From assembly GCA_003194525.1 (NCBI GenBank), contig NBIV01000026.1:124001-188000 (forward strand): a DNA stretch of 64,000 bases. Reading direction: 5' to 3'. Shown here piece after piece: positions 23,901-34,555 of this stretch. This stretch comes from Gracilariopsis chorda (lineage: Eukaryota; Rhodophyta; Florideophyceae; Gracilariales; Gracilariaceae). The notes under the pieces were generated by a model that saw nothing but the letters and a program-made list of their open reading frames with translations, did no database searches and had not been told where the DNA came from. The position numbers were made by a program, and so were the translations under genes. How positions within the stretch are numbered: position 1 is the stretch's first letter; every line of letters starts with the position of its first letter.

Positions 23901-25914
23901 AAGGATAAGGATAAACCATTTTCTACGGCTGAAGAGCGGAAAGAACATAAGAAGAAGGGATCTAGTGTTGTAGATAAGCTATCTGCCGCTCTGGCTCCTA
24001 TTCGCGTGATTAAGTACCAAGTTGCCGATGTTCTTGCTGACCTAATGCCTGACATAGCCCAGGCATTTGGAATAGAAGTGGAAGAAGTCGTGCCTTTGTC
24101 TTCCTTCCTCGGTGTTGATGATGCCAAAATTGACTACGACGGGACAAAAATGCTCAAGAAGAGTCGAGGATATTGCCCAGCGGGGTTGGAATCTGATTTC
24201 AGGGAACCTGCACATGGACAGTTTCTTCTATTCCGTGCTGATAACCGTTCATTGGGGAATAACATAGGTAAGCTTCAGTATACTGACCAAGGTCAAAGAA
24301 ATGGAGCTAGCTTCCCCCCGATCCTGCCATTTGATGAGATCCAAAGCACGAGAACGATTGTAAACAGAGAGAAAAAACGAGCAGCCCTGCAAGGAGCCTG
24401 TCCGATGGTCGGAAAAGTAAAGGCACGACTTGATGTAGTGGAAGTTGGGAAGAAGGATGATGAACAAAGCCGAAAGGTACGAATGACGTCGCTTCGTTCA
24501 TTTGGACGTGTATTCGTACCAACCGAAGTTGTGGTTCGAGTTTACGTACTTCGTGGGATCAATCTACAGCAAATCGGAGCGCAATGCAACCCATACTTAA
24601 CAGCTCGGGTTTACGGTGGATACCCAAACTTTTACACTCATAAGCATCACCCGATTATCGACGACGACAGTCTGAATTTCTTTGAGATGTTTGAAAGCCG
24701 CGTCAAGATGCCAGGAGGATCTGTTCGCATTGAGGTGAAAGATCGCATGCTTCCAGAGGATTTGTTGCCAATTAGCTATTCTATGATGATAAAAACCGAA
24801 GAGGGTAATCCACAAATTTGATGGGTGCAACGAGAGCTGCCCGCGAACATCGGGAAACTGGGCTTTGGATGGTTGGAACAATTGGAGAAACTGTGATAGA
24901 TCTGGATGCTCGGTGGTACAAATCGGCATGGAGATCACTAGCAAGAACGCCGGTAGAGACTAGATCACTCTACTCCGAAGAGTCCCTGAATTTAAAAGAG
25001 CAGCTCGAAAATTTCATAGAAATATTTGACGTTAGCGAAGTTGACAAAAGACCGAAGATGTTCAGAGCGATTCCCATCTCGAAGCCTGCGCGAAGTACGA
25101 AATAAGGGTTGTGATTTACAAGATTATGGATTGTATGCTCCCGTACACGCTCCAGCCAAACGACCCGAATAAGTTGGCGGCGTTCTACATTCAAGCACGT
25201 CTGGGTAACCGACGAGAAGATGAGAAGAGCATAGATACTTGTAAATATGTTGCGGACGGGTTAGCCGAGTTCAATTGGAGAATGAAATGGGCATTACAAC
25301 TGCCGCCGCTTGATGTGAAGCCCAGACTGAAACTTCAGGTCTTTGATGATACAAGTCTTGGAATGGGATCAGACCAGCTTTGTGCTCTTGCCTATATTAA
25401 GTTACGATCCCTATTCGATGAGATTGTGACGATGCAGCAACCCATTATCAAAAAGAAGCAATGGATAAACATGGAACATCCAAACTACCCCAGCGTTCAA
25501 GCTCAGATTCAGATATCACTAGAACTGACGACAGCAGAGCTCGCTGCGAAAAAGAAGTGCTTTGAAGTCAAAAGTGGATATAAGGAGTCACAGCATGAGG
25601 ATTACGTTCTACCAGTTTCTTTCCGACCGGCTTCGTTTTCTCTATACAATCCAGTCCCGTATTTCAACTACTTGATCATCAGCACGGTGAAGGACTTGCA
25701 ATGGACGCTAGCCACAGTGTTGCTGATCTTCCCATTTCTTCCGATGGTTGTGCAGTTCGTGTTCTTGATTACCCCCTGGCAATGGTATGCTGCTGGCGGG
25801 GTATGTGGACTAGATGCACTTATTCGAATGTCCTTAGTGATTGCGGCTAATGCTGCACGGATGCAAGCGGAGCAAGAGGCCGCAACGGTTGTAATAGAGG
25901 AAGAAGACACCTAA
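20991..25914 (+). pseudogene. Ferlin-like multi-C2 membrane protein, broken copy
   Basis: Segments in order: a C2-like domain near 21200-21590 (GEWTVRVNVFELRNLQGVD); VIWNEEYVLPFTV near 21905; a central region from 22362; DATDNSVPGSIFMVASLARY (22755-22815); a C2 at 22990-23290 (LIRQGRNLPAADNDGLSDP); a linker; a C2 at 24500-24790 (VVVRVYVLRGINLQQIG) followed by GETVIDLDARW; a last C2 from 25095 (EIRVVIYKIMD); and a C-terminal hydrophobic span (FLPMVVQFVFLITPWQWY, about 25735-25790). The GETVIDL motif and the C2-C2-TM end are diagnostic of ferlins, which act in Ca-dependent membrane fusion. TAA at 21894, TAG at 23565 and frame changes near 22740, 23310, 24820 and 25080 break it. A pyrimidine-rich acceptor-like site ends near 22361, so one intron is possible. 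The N-terminal C2 domains are absent. Confidence 0.8.
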
Positions 25915-26740
25915 TAGTACCAGATATCAGTGATGTGATGGCGTTTTGTTTCTTTCCTTGTTTGTATGTCTTTACCGGTACTGAAACGTGTTACGTGGTT
26001 TTGATTCTGTTTCGTTACTACGCGCAACGAAGGGCTATTTCTGTGGTCTCTGTAGTCTGGATATACCTTGGTGTTGTGAACATAAGCACTTTGGGATAAA
26101 TCTATATGGTTCCTTGTTTGTGCGAGCTCGAGTCCCTAAGACGAGTCCACAACGAATGGAAGACGAAAGGAGTGGGTTTATGAACGTGAGTTCCAAGAAG
26201 GGCCCCAGGTTGCTGAAGAATTATCTGCTGTGATACTGATCTCCTCACTATAATGAGGTCCCAAAGATCTGCTTCAAAGCCCAGTAGAGCCGAGAATTTT
26301 CTATACCACGAAGTTTTTGATTGTGGTAGATAGCCGATTAATACCTGATCACTCAGGCTCTGTTTCTAGAAGGGAATACCTATTACAGGACTCAGCTACA
26401 ACAGGTGTTCGAAAAGTTCTTGGATCGACGCCTTCTCTCAGCAAGATAGAAGAATCTATCACTGAATCACTAGCTTGCTTACGTACAAAAGAGCTGTAGA
26501 AGGTTCAGGAATCAGCGTGAAGCTTAAGCGACAGGGAAGAATATGCAAAAAAAATATCATCAGACCATGTACCGGTAATAGAGCGGGGTGTTGGGGATTC
26601 CGCGAGGTTGCATCTTCAAGCAACGTACTTAAACGAACAAGAAACGTTCTGCCCAATGAACTCCATGGCTCTTGTTGCTCTCTAGATCATTGTATTCTGC
26701 AGTTTCGCTTGAATTGAATTCTCGACGACGTAAGTTGACC
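25915..26740. other. No gene recognised between ferlin relic and LINE relic
   Basis: Short broken frames only. No reverse-transcriptase motif was found here, although a LINE RT would be expected if the flanking endonuclease and RNase H pieces came from one element. Confidence 0.35.
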
Positions 26741-26759
26741 CACTTTAGCGAAAGGAGGG

Positions 26760-27780
26760 AGTGCACAGTTTTGAAAGCGTTCCAAAATACAATCCAGAAC
26801 CACTGCTAGCCCACGTGAGAGAACTTTCTTTTGCGCAGAAAGCTCTGCTGTTCACCCTGAATTGGCTACGCGGGTAAAGGAACACCTCATAAGACAATAA
26901 CAGCAGCATCAAGTATAGTACACCGTATTGTATTGTATTGCATTGTGTGAGCTCTCCATACCTCATTGGCATGGCAAAAGGACCCGAGATGTTGTTGAAC
27001 CCGTCCAGTGGAAATGGGTCAAAGTTGAAGCTTTCGGTAGTCAGCACTGGAGCTTTGACAGCAGCGGTACAAGCGCGACCCCTGATCACAAACGAAGTAA
27101 TTCGAATATTCATGGACTCACAAGCTATCGTTGCAGCTTCGTAGGGTAGTATGAAGCGTCAAGCAAGCACCTCCATTTTCTGGCACATGTTCTTAGTGAT
27201 TTCAACACCACAAACAAATTGTACGTCTGATGGATACCAAGGCACTGCGGGACAACTCGCAATGAAGGCTTAGACTGCTTAGCAGAATATGGACTTAGTT
27301 TGCCGATGCAGGAGCAAGTACGAGTTCCAATCGATATGATAGATGTTAGAGCGGTTTTGTCGTTGTATATTAGAGGAAAAAGGTTTCTTCAGCATTGGCC
27401 TGCGTTTGTTACATGCGAAAAGGATGCACGAAAGGCTGAAGTAACGCTTGCACAATTCTACACCAAACAAGTTTCCACCCTACATCCTGTGGCGACGTTT
27501 CTCGAAAACAGAACCTTGAGATGTGACTGTGGAACAAACGTGAAGAAAGACTGTGAGCACGTTGTGTACCGATGCCCCTGAATAAATGCAGCCCGTAGAG
27601 AGATGTTAGCTGCTCTCCCAAGAAAATGTAAGGAAAGTATACAGCAGTTAATCCATGAGCCACAGAAGTTCTTGGCCTTCCTGAAAAGAGAAAGCTTTTA
27701 CTGAAAGCTCTCGTTCAGCTTAGTAATAAAAAGCTTATCTCCACAATAAAGAAGAAGAAGAAGAAAGCAGCGAGTAATTA
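26760..27780 (+). pseudogene. LINE RNase H and C-terminal zinc region with 3' tail
   Basis: IRIFMDSQAIVAA near 27100 and WIPRHCGTTRNEGLDCLAE at 27231-27290 match RNase H of non-LTR elements (second and third acidic blocks, the latter as WIPGH.G..GNE.AD.LA). LRCDCGTNVKKDCEHVVYRCP near 27518-27581 is the Cys-rich C-terminus (C-x-C...H....C) seen after RNase H in such elements. A GAA-rich run (27750-27766) may be the simple-repeat tail. Frame changes and stops show it is dead. Same orientation as the endonuclease start at 20808. Confidence 0.7.
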
Positions 27781-28082
27781 CGATTGCTTGCGAGATTGCT
27801 TAAGTTCTGTGGTTGCTCATTCTGGTTAGAAATGGTGGCAACAATGCGCGAAAAGAGACACAGAAACGGTTAGCCCAACCCGTAAGCTTGAATTTAGTCG
27901 TTTTCGGGGGTAGCAGAGGGTCATGTGTTTGCGGTTTTGGCAAGGGAGCTAACCTGCTGGCAACATGAGTCGAGCTTGACGATGTGGACAGGAAACCGTG
28001 AACGGTAACACGGCGAATGAGGGCTCGGAAATGATGGGAGTTGCGTCACGGGATTAGCGGCCGATGAGAGACTAATTTAGGG

Positions 28083-28304
28083 GTTTCTGCACAACTGCGT
28101 GCCATCTCACGGCCATTTTGCACCCAATCCTCGCCAGCCCTGCAGGGCCCATCCGGCCGTGCATGGGGGAACTGCCAATTGCTGGCCAATTACAGTACCA
28201 GAGCTGCCAATAATTGGCCAAGTACAGGTGGTAGCCAAATGTCGGTCAATACTTGTCCACGTGTACCCGCCAACAGCCAACAGTTGTCCAGCAACTGGCG
28301 TTTC
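28083..28304. repeat. Right subterminal TTGGC/GCCAA-rich region
   Basis: Repeated units such as GCCAATTGCTGGCCAATTAC, GCCAATAATTGGCC, GGTAGCCAAATG and GCCAACAGCCAACAG lie just inside the right TIR, mirroring the left end at 14950-15120. Confidence 0.55.
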
Positions 28305-28314
28305 GTCTACTAGG
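28305..28314 (-). repeat. Right terminal inverted repeat of the DNA transposon
   Basis: GTCTACTAGG, reverse complement CCTAGTAGAC, pairs with 14934-14943 at nine of ten positions. GCGC follows directly, equal to the four bases before the left TIR. Confidence 0.7.
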
Positions 28315-28318
28315 GCGC

Positions 28319-31300
28319 ATTTCCGGTACGTCCTGCATGGGTGTCCGAAGACCGTAGGATGACAGAGAGGCCAGTGGGCCACCCATTTCTTGCAATGACT
28401 TTGGCACTTCTAAGAGAACGTAAGCGCTGGCTCTTTCGTCGTCGGCCAGTGCCTGCATCATGCCGCGATGTGGAGCGCGTATATCCTGCAGGAACATCGA
28501 TAGATGCTGCCCCCACAGAAAACGGGTGTCCGACGGCTCGCAGTAAAGCAATATGGTGGCAAAAAAAAGAGAGAGTGGAACAAAGGAGGAGCAAAAAGGA
28601 TCGCGTTGTGCCCATCTCCACTCGCTGTCGTTGGCGAGACGGCCTTTCTGGAGGCAGGCCTCCCTGAAGCTACCACACTGCTGACCATCCACGGTTCGGA
28701 GGTGCTGAAAGCAAGTAGCACCCGCTGTGTGGGTGAAGAGTAAGCGGGGGTAGTACCACTCACCCTCTCATGGACTGGCGGTGTAAACGCGCCCAAGTAC
28801 ATGCGCACCGCTGCCACTGAAGTCGTATAGATCGGCTGCTGCAGCGGCCGCTGAGGAGGAGGTGGGCTGGCTTCGAGACACCGAACGACGTCGGAGACAT
28901 GCACGCGGCTTCCATTATTTGTTTGATTTGTTCCAAGTAACGTACCTCTGGAACTCGGCATAAGGGATATGCTGTGCAGTGTGGTACTTTTGGTTGGCCA
29001 CAAACCACTCAGTCAGGTTGGTTCCTGCCCGCTCTCTATTAGCAGCAGAGTGCTCGTTGCCTTCCTGGAAGAACATCGTATGGTGATCTTCCAAGTCTAC
29101 TTCAAGCCGCACGAAGGGTGGATTGTGATTGAAAATGTCGAACGCAAGCATCCGCCAGACTGCTCGGAGTCGGACACATACCATGCGTCCTGGAAGTTCT
29201 GGATCTCGTTATGGCGTCCGTTCTCATCTACAATCTCCATGGTGACTCTTTCGGAACCCTGGCACACATACTTGAAGAGGTACTTGATACCACCAAGTTG
29301 CGATACGCATAACTCAACGTGGATGTGGCATGCAATCCGGCAAAGAAGCTCTGGGCATTGTAGAACCACCCACGAATTGTCCAACGTCACTAAGCGCTGT
29401 CGATGTCCGACCCTGCAGCTTCGTTCCACAGAAACCCCGCCCTCGGAAGGAGCGCTTCGTCGGTAACTGACGTAGTACTCATTCTCAAGCCGTGCAGTTT
29501 TGGAGCGAAACGGCTTCCGAAAGTGCTTCAAGCAGGTCAGCTCGCGCATGCACAGCGATGACCGGTTGCCTGCACCGCACTGAGTGTGAATCATATGCTT
29601 GAGAACCAACTCTTGTAAGGTGGCGTCGGAGAAAGGAGGAATCTCAGCTGAGATGAGCTCGTTAGTGTGAGCAGGGTCTCGGAGCTGCTGCTTTGCATCT
29701 TCGTTGAGGTAGAAAATAATGTGGGCGTGCTGTAGGCTTCGCTTTTGGAACTCGATTACCCACACGTGAGCAAGAAAGGCTCCAAAAAACTGTTCATCAA
29801 TGACAAACGTCATCATGGCTTTCATCTCGATACGAAACACTCCAGCACAAAGATCGGGTCGATCAAGAGCGCGCTGACCATCGAACAGCGCCCTGGTGAT
29901 CTCAGGCCAGTTCGGATTGCACGTCATTGTGAGGAAGATATCGGAGTGCCCAATGGTGTTGGATATTGCCATGATGTCGTGCATTCGCTGTCTCATGTAT
30001 CGGTCACCTCCTAAAAATGTGGAGGTCAACACGAACAGTCGGCCAGCGCGAACAGCATCGGCCTCATCCACGCCCAGCAGACAGTCACCCAGGCTCTCCC
30101 GCAGGGATGTATAGTCCGCAGGTCGAAGTCTATCCTGGTTTTGTCGTAAGTAAGACAAACGCTACTACTCAACATTGCAGAACTGGTCAAGGATGTACTG
30201 CTGGAAGAGCCTTTTGCCGCGTAGAATCGTACTGAACTGCGTCGGTCTCTCGAATAGCTGCCACAAATATTACATCAGCGGAGTCACCTTCTTCTCTCGC
30301 GAGGCGTTTGGTGGGCAATACCTCATCTCAGGGTGCCATCCGTCCTGGCCACATGGGAACAAAAGAGCGTAGCTCAAGGGATCGTACGATCTGTGACTGA
30401 CGGGGATATTGTCCAGCACCTCATCACCATTTACAGTCAGCTCTCCACGCCTACGCACAACAATCTCGCGCGTCTCAATCTCGCCGTCCTCATTCCCTGG
30501 TATGATGGCGGCTACTTGCGACGCCTCGGGCCGGTTGTAGTGACGAAATGCTCACCGCATGGCCGTCTATCAGCACGAATCACCAGGTGATACGTAATTG
30601 CTGGCGTATCGGTTATGGCCCACTCGCGCAGGCTGCAGAATGTCTGCACGTATGGATTGCCCGTGTGCAGCATGGCTGCAAACTGGGACAGCAGTTCCGG
30701 TTGGAGGCGGGGCAGCAAGCCCGTTCGCCTCGCAGACTGCGCGCCATAGTCGATGTCATGGATGTACACAGACAGAAATGCGGGCTGGACACCCTGAGCG
30801 GGAATGAGCGGACCCATGTAGTGATAGATCCGTCCCTGCATGGTGATCGTAGGATTGAAGGTAGAGTCTCCTAAACCACGGCTCACCCAGTTTGCCTTGA
30901 CGGAAGCCATAGACATAACAGTGTTGTAGGCTCTGATCTCAGCACGAAAGTGGTTCTCTCGGGGCCCAGTCGCAGTCAATAGTTGGCGAAGAAAAGGCTG
31001 CGGCTCCAGAAGCGCAGGGAAGCTGGGATGCCCCTTTGCGCAGCACTGCGAGAAAAGAGGTTGCGAGCGAGAGCTGCTCACAACGCTTTCCTCTTTGAAA
31101 TGCAATGCCTTGCAAAAGCGGCACTCTACATTCATGAGACCGATGTCCATGTAGCCACTCTCGTCTACATCATCCGGGTCAAACAATCGACGGGCAACAT
31201 TTCGGCTCTTGCGCTCAGCTTCAAGACGCTGTTGTCGATCAGCTGTGCTCTCAAGCTTTCGTCATGCCTGTCTAGATGTTTTTTCAGAGTGAAGGCGAGA

Positions 31301-31625
31301 ATGTTCAGCAGCGGGGTCATCCTGTGGCCTTGCAGCACGATGGGCGTCACCATCGTTTGCCTGACGATATGCGCGATTATCTGGCGTCTCTGAAGCTCGT
31401 GCCGAAGCAGGGGCTGTACGGTCGGCCCCACGAACGTCATCAGTGTGCGTGGCGGAAGCTTTAGCCCTTCTTCTTCGCGCACGTTCCCTATCAGCTGCTC
31501 TTCGTGCTTCACGCTGTTCCTCAGTTTCATTTAACCTTCGTATGGCAGCTCGCTCTCTATTACGACGTCTTATCTCTGCCTGTTGCTCAGTGGACTCTGC
31601 TCGACGTCTTGCAGCAGTACGTTGA
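28319..31625 (-). pseudogene. Helitron Rep (HUH nuclease) half of Rep-helicase
   Basis: Read down the minus strand: an Arg/Glu-rich N-terminus (31.6-31.4 kb); CRFCKALHF and FSQCCAKGHPSFPALLEP (31186-30512), the Helitron N-terminal zinc-like region, with GRIYHYMGPLIPAQG and SVYIHDIDYG; YDPLSYALLFPCGQDGWHP (30.4-30.3 kb); then 30158-29097 with FLTMTCNPNWPEI (75-87), the HUH pair in QKRSLQHAHIIFYL (His144, His146) and the two catalytic tyrosines in KYLFKYVCQG (Tyr293, Tyr297). Frame changes follow: PYAEFQRYVTWN, CGSFREACLQKGRLANDSEW and SLQEMGGPLASLSSYGLRT up to the transposon edge. Rep nicks and joins DNA in rolling-circle transposition. Several frame breaks make it inactive. Confidence 0.9.
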
Positions 31626-32339
31626 CGGTTCTGCTAATTTGTGGCATCGCCTGAAACACTGAGCTGAGTTGGAGGCATTGCAAAAGAACTTAAGCACACG
31701 AAAAGAAAGGCAAACTGTACAAAGACCGGCAAAGCAAGAAACGAAAAGAAGGAAAAAAGAAAAAAGGAAGGAAAAAAGAAAGAAGGATATGGTCGAGAAC
31801 AATTGTGCTACGGGCTGCCAAACCCTTTTATGCACCTAGCACCGATGTTTTGGATCGTTGCAACGAAGATAAAATATCTTGAACACAAAGAAACCGCCTA
31901 GATTGGGAACTGACCTGTACAGAGTAAACAGGGGGCCGTTGCCTGGAGAGTCTGCCAGAACTGCGACATTTACAATCCCAAACTCGCTACGCAACTCTTT
32001 GCTGGAAGTACTTTAGCCCGAAGACCGTTTCCCTTTATCAGTTCCTTAGATCCAGACAGAGCCGCAGTTGCTCGACTCGTACTCTGTTGTCCCCTTTCTG
32101 GACTCTTCAAGGGCTACTTCTTCCGCGCAAAGCACGTTTGGTAGGGAGCTATCGTACCTCACGTGAACGCCACCCAGAAATAGTTGCGGAACCAATTAAA
32201 TCTGGATGACGAACGCGTTATTCTGTGAGAAAGTTAAACTTAACAGATCCCGCCAGTACCGCCAGCGTACCTTTTTCAGACGTATCGACTCGCCCAGAGT
32301 GCTAGTACCCACACCGTAGGTTAACCACAGCGAAGAAGA
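31626..32339. other. Region upstream of Helitron Rep
   Basis: Contains a purine-only-like tract of A and G at 31737-31787 (polypyrimidine on the Helitron coding strand). No gene was recognised. The Helitron 5' terminus (TC end) should lie somewhere here but was not identified. Confidence 0.4.
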
Positions 32340-33110
32340 ACGCGAGCGCTCAGTGGGCGAGTGCATTGCACGCTTTTGTGTAGCGTGCAATGCAATTGGT
32401 GCACATGACCGTTGAAAAATAGTAATTAAAACGGTCATGTGCACTGCACTGCAACGGGTCGGTTACTGCAGTGTAACGGGCGGGCTACTTTGGTCAAACG
32501 GATAGGCTACTGTGGCGTGCAAAAGGCGCCAGGTGGAAATGTGTCGCATTATGCGGTGCAAGATGCCTCTTGGAGCGCATAAAATGCCACGTTTCCACTT
32601 GGTAGCCTCCTTGCCGATTTTGCTGCCAATGATTGAGCGTTAGCTGACAAACAGACAGACAGACGGACAATCACTGTGTTTAGAATTGCAAGACAAGTAG
32701 CTCCATTGCGTGTTTCGCACGCGTTAAAGACTAAAAGAAGCATTAGAGTGAAAGGAGTATTTGGGTAACGTGCGTTGGGTAATTTTTTTGTAGAATGCAA
32801 GTAGTTGTGGGGAGTAAGAAGGGAGAAGAAAAGAAAAAATTGAAAGAAAAGAGAAGAGATTTACTTAAAGCTATCAAGTTCGTTTACGAAAGAACTTCGG
32901 GGTACACTACATTATTGGTAGAGGTGCTACCGGCAGGGAGACAGGCCACGATGTTGGACGGGTTGATAGTCCGAGAAAAGGCGACGTACAGCTGGCCATG
33001 CGTAAAACAGCAATCACGCAAATCCAGTCCGATGCGACCACTATACGACTAACCCTGTGCCTTATTTGTAGTGATGGCAAAAGAGACACGTACTGGGAAC
33101 TGGGTCTGAT
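32340..33110 (-). mobile_element. Partial Helitron 3' unit, copy 1 of tandem array
   Basis: Shares with 12780-13620 the TAATTAAAACGG block, the CTACTG..TAACGG repeats, the GCGCCAGGTGGAAA block (32525), the ACAGACAGACAGACGG microsatellite, the GCGTG-TTTCGCACGC hairpin and about 200 bp of helicase C-terminus, reading TQFPVRVSFAITTNKAQG on the minus strand up to about 33110. The helicase similarity then stops and the hairpin block of the next unit follows. Confidence 0.65.
32362..32394. repeat. 12-bp perfect hairpin
   Basis: TGCATTGCACGC pairs fully with GCGTGCAATGCA around the loop TTTTGTGTA. It is the counterpart of the ATGGCAC...GTGCCAT hairpins in the other units, with different bases in both arms but pairing kept. 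Confidence 0.75.
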
Positions 33111-33202
33111 TTACCAAATAAGTAAAAATGGGAGTTGTGTGCATAGAAAGTGCGCTTTCAGCTCTGTCATGCAACGCATGATCCAAGGCAATGGTAATAG
33201 CG

Positions 33203-33241
33203 TGCTCTGCACGCGGGCGTTTCACGGCCGCGTGCAGAGCA
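33203..33241. repeat. Long hairpin, copy 2
   Basis: TGCTCTGCACGCGGGCG, loop TTTCA, then an arm that pairs at all but one position (a C to G change at 33227). Confidence 0.75.
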
Positions 33242-33719
33242 CCACACCGCCGCCGCATGCAGTTCGTAGATGTTGGTATGGCAATGGCATGCTTTGTACG
33301 CGAGCATTTCACGCCCCGCGTGCAGACTGCACCACCGCCTCGGCACGCAGTCTGCAGAGGCTGCTATGTCACACTACGCGTCTGGCGTGTAGATGAGATC
33401 GGGCGTTTCACGCCCCGCGTGCATACAGCCCCACTGCCTCGGCACGCAGTCTGCAGAGGCGGCTATGTCACGCTATGCTTCGGGCGTGTAGGTGAAATCT
33501 GTATATCATAACATTTGGAAGGAAAGTGCAACCATCTTGCAAAGCATAGTCGTTTGTACCGTTTTCGCACATAGTATTATTGAATAGAGTGGTGTTGCCG
33601 CCTGTATTATACCTTGAATTGCCATCAGAGCATCAGATAGCCTCTGCTGGCACGTGTGGGAAGGTATTGTGGCTTCTATTGCATCGAAATTTGAGTATAA
33701 ATCTTTACAGTTACACCTA

Positions 33720-33850
33720 GCATCGTCGCTCCTCGAATTATCGCGCCTGGTATCATGGTGCCTAGCTTCGTCGCGCCTAGCATCATCGCGCCTAGCATTT
33801 TCGCGCTTAGGATCGTCGCCTCCAGCATCGTGGCGCCTAGCATCGTCGAG
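33720..33850. repeat. 15-bp tandem repeat, consensus CGTCGCGCCTAGCAT
   Basis: About nine imperfect copies of a 15-base unit. Related blocks occur at 34130-34215, 35762-35893 and 36180-36270 in the same Helitron units. Any open frame through them gives a low-complexity Asp/Ala/Arg peptide and is unlikely to be a gene. Confidence 0.7.
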
Positions 33851-34382
33851 CATTTTTGTGCAGAACCTCATTTAGGGTAACATGGCGTGCTGCTCAGGTA
33901 TTGTGGCTTCTATGGCATCGAGCTTTGAGGATGAAGCTGTATAGCATTGCTTAGTAATTAGAAGTAGAATCGTCGCGCATTCCACTATGGCGCATAAATT
34001 CTTCATGTACGACATGGTTAAGCATAGCTTTGTTGCGCGGAGCATCGTAGAAGGCAGCAATGCGTGTGGAAATTATGCAGTAAACTATGATAAAGTGCGG
34101 AACTAAACCTTCGCGTATACCAAAGCAGCGTAGAGCATCGTCGTGCCTAGCATCGTCGCGCATCGAATCATTACGCATAGGCTTGTGCCCCTTACCATTG
34201 TCGTACCTAGCATCATCTTGTAGAGCATTGTTATGTGGAGCGTTGGTTAAGAGATCACTGCGTACTGCTGTATGGTAGAGGAGTATAGATGTGCAGGCAA
34301 GTAAATGCGTGTATACTTATGTGGAGCAATGTCATATTTCTAGGGGAACTAAAGCAAAGAGAAGGGAAGCGCTCAGCGCGCG

Positions 34383-34555
34383 AATGACATGGCACGCTTT
34401 AGTGTAGTGCCATTTCATTGGTGTGCATAACCATGGTGAATGACATGGCACGCTTTATTGTAGTGCCATTTCATTGGTGTGCATAACCATGGTGAATGAT
34501 ATGACACGCTTTAGTGTAGTGCTATTTTACTGGTGTGCATAAGGATGGTGTAGTA
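34383..34555. repeat. 57-bp tandem repeat with internal hairpin, three copies
   Basis: Each copy contains ATGGCAC-GCTTTAGTGTA-GTGCCAT or a variant, followed by TTCATTGGTGTGCATAACC. Three further copies lie at 36437-36612. Confidence 0.75.

Larger units (their letters stand above)
14930..28318 (-). mobile_element. 13.4-kb CACTA/Plavaka-type DNA transposon inserted in the Helitron
   Basis: Left end CCTAGTGGAC (14934-14943) and right end GTCTACTAGG (28305-28314) are inverted repeats with one mismatch, flanked on both sides by GCGC (14930-14933 and 28315-28318), a possible 4-bp target duplication in a GC-repeat context. Sequence just outside the right end codes for the Helitron stretch SLQEMGGPLASLSSYGLRT, and sequence just outside the left end codes for the helicase start, so removing this block nearly restores the Helitron protein (one frame step off). 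Both ends are rich in TTGGC/GCCAA. Inside are a tnp2-like transposase (minus), a divergent accessory gene, LINE pieces and a ferlin-like pseudogene. Given a strand of minus because the transposase reads that way. Confidence 0.72.

Noticed and set aside
13400..25914. In-frame TAA and TAG codons suggesting an altered genetic code
   Set aside because: The intact 1536-residue polyproteins, the PHD gene and the CBM48 gene contain no internal stops; stops are confined to decayed elements that also show frame changes.
14930..28318. Canonical CACTA ends with a 3-bp target duplication
   Set aside because: The ends read CCTAG rather than CACTA, and no symmetric choice of border gives a matching 3-bp repeat; only 2- or 4-bp (GC or GCGC) matches work.
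28310..28670. Plus-strand open frames near 28.3-28.7 kb as host genes
   Set aside because: The minus strand here codes for recognisable Helitron sequence; the plus frames are its shadows.
33720..33900. CRISPR-like regular repeats
   Set aside because: The 15-bp units are contiguous without unique spacers, vary internally and sit inside a eukaryotic Helitron unit; this is a minisatellite.
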